A stretch of 7,502 nucleotides of DNA from JBCCFK01 sp965262315 (GTDB lineage: Bacteria > Actinomycetota > Acidimicrobiia > Acidimicrobiales > UBA8592): contig CBDHFJ010000017.1 in assembly GCA_965262315.1 (NCBI GenBank), positions 1 through 7,502 of the forward strand. Reading direction: 5' to 3'. A program made the position numbers and the translations under genes. Positions 7,301-7,502 of the stretch are shown here, piece after piece. A model generated the notes under the pieces. The model saw only the letters and a list, made by a program, of their open reading frames with translations, was not told the origin of the DNA and made no database searches. Position 1 is the stretch's first letter. Each line of letters begins with the position of its first letter.

Positions 7301-7502
7301 ACACCGAGTACAGGAGCACCAGGAGCCGCTCGTCCAGCGGGAAGCTCCCTTCGTGCAGATACGGAGCCAGGAACACGTTCAGCGTGACCATGCCGACCAC
7401 CGCGGTGAAGATCAGCGCGTCGGTGGTGTTCTCCCGTCGGCGCTCCCGCGTCCGGACCCGGACCATCGACACGCCACCCGCCATCATCACCGCGTAGGCG
7501 GC
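4323..7502 (-). CDS. Membrane-bound GAF-PAS-PAS-GGDEF-EAL c-di-GMP synthase/phosphodiesterase, 5'-partial
   Basis: Inner-membrane sensor enzyme predicted to make (GGDEF) and degrade (EAL) the second messenger c-di-GMP. The frame is open to the window edge: 1059 residues visible, numbered here from the GTG at 7490. A cut helix (AAYAVMMAGGVSMV) at the edge shows that the true start lies upstream. Six hydrophobic helices follow at about 25-45, 55-75, 86-103, 111-131, 154-173 and 183-201. Then come a charged linker (205-220) and a GAF domain (about 217-370). Two PAS domains start at the similar sequences RFRALVENSSDVV (378) and RFRLMVQNSSDVV (504). The GGDEF domain starts at about 620 (HDELTGLANR, FVDLDDFKLINDSLGH) with intact GGDEF at 703-707. 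The inhibitory RxxD is absent (GIVD). The EAL domain (about 799-1050) keeps EALIRW (831-836), NVSGRQL, VELTES, DD 949-950, K970, D972, E1005 and Q1025, so both halves look active. The gene ends 89 bases before pyruvate kinase. The sensed signal is unknown. Confidence 0.95.
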   Translation of the reverse strand, partial: AAYAVMMAGGVSMVRVRTRERRRENTTDALIFTAVVGMVTLNVFLAPYLHEGSFPLDERLLVLLYSVFSLGLTAMAARISFGPGVRNEAYYLLALAVFVIIVNDVLLRGFLAGWDWALAASFAVAPFGFTFVAAAISHPNVGDLTAKPRYEDHTVGRQRLALLAGALLVGPALLVLSEFGVERIDPVGTICGAAVIGMLVLLRMADLVRAEEGTAERERRLRDAATRLATATDRDGALRAAVDGALEIASSPAQSRASIYRIDDGCLEFVQARGRQRNEAIARIDPERVVSFGVDLGIDEVTALEGVGELDRPSRSGDPVDIAVVPIGLGQPEPLVALVTQYNGVFTQEQVAALESFARQVSLALDGVRLREQLHHRRSNRRFRALVENSSDVVMVLDDAGAVAFASPTVRRLLGREEGAVVGQSLAALVHGPDQMHVRRVTATPAQPGSDPSPVEVRMLHGSGDLRWFEIEARDLTGENEVQGIVITARDISDRKRAEAQLLRSEARFRLMVQNSSDVVAIIDRDSLLTYVSPSVERMLGYTSQELLGRSVFELLSVTEAERLRGMPYRELDGTTLELRIQATDGQVKTVEVAITDLRHQPEVDGVVLTIRDVTERRELEDDLRYRALHDELTGLANRTAFGHRVDDAVAAAARSDAGVAVLFVDLDDFKLINDSLGHSVGDEVLLTVAQRIEQCLGIVDLAARLGGDEFAVLLPGVGSTEEAAAVATRIRDAIGQPIRVRDNEFRLTASIGIAMEGDQGVHHEDLLRSADLAMYRAKQDGKDRNELFASDMETSATEELELKSALARAIEADEFVLHYQPIVDLATGQIRGVEALIRWEDPNRGMVSPASFIPVAEETGLIRPIGMWVAAQAALDLATWRAMGFDIYCSVNVSGRQLDEAEFADRFIETVRSSGVDASAIVVELTESVLAAEGVVDTFDRFRRHGIRLAIDDFGTGYSAFQYLQSFDIDIIKIDRSFVQAMNTDDDAGVVEAVLDVARRVEAKALAEGIEDTNELRVLKQLGVDLGQGYYFSRPVPAEAIRQLLVDEHAADLPAHLS

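Overview
The window is GC-rich throughout, with strongly G/C-biased third codon positions, dense packing and several GTG/TTG starts. This fits a high-GC actinomycete-type genome, possibly Acidimicrobiia; that placement is inferred from base composition and gene style, not from a marker gene. No rRNA, tRNA, CRISPR array, insertion sequence or integrase is visible, and no stretch over 300 bases lacks a gene.

Left part (1-2234, + strand): a small catabolic-looking cluster. It opens with a TetR-type repressor whose 5' end lies outside the window and whose reading frame shifts by one near base 192. Next is an amidohydrolase-family TIM-barrel hydrolase whose ATG overlaps the repressor stop (ATGA at 567-570). 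A VOC/glyoxalase-fold protein follows 18 bases later. The likely reading is a repressor controlling an uptake-independent hydrolysis/detoxification operon; the substrate cannot be read from the sequence.

Right part (2238-7502, - strand): three genes transcribed leftward. In transcription order they are a large membrane-bound GGDEF/EAL c-di-GMP enzyme (5' end beyond the window), a pyruvate kinase 89 bases downstream with unusual residues at the monovalent-cation site, and a GNAT acetyltransferase 46 bases after that. A GC-rich stem-loop encloses the pyruvate kinase stop codon. The two gene blocks converge with only 3 bases between the VOC and GNAT stop codons.

I see no new multi-gene system. 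The points most worth a second look are the repressor frameshift, which creates an artificial 554-codon fusion ORF, the altered cation-site motif in pyruvate kinase, and the loss of the inhibitory site in an otherwise complete GGDEF-EAL protein with an unassigned multi-helix membrane domain.
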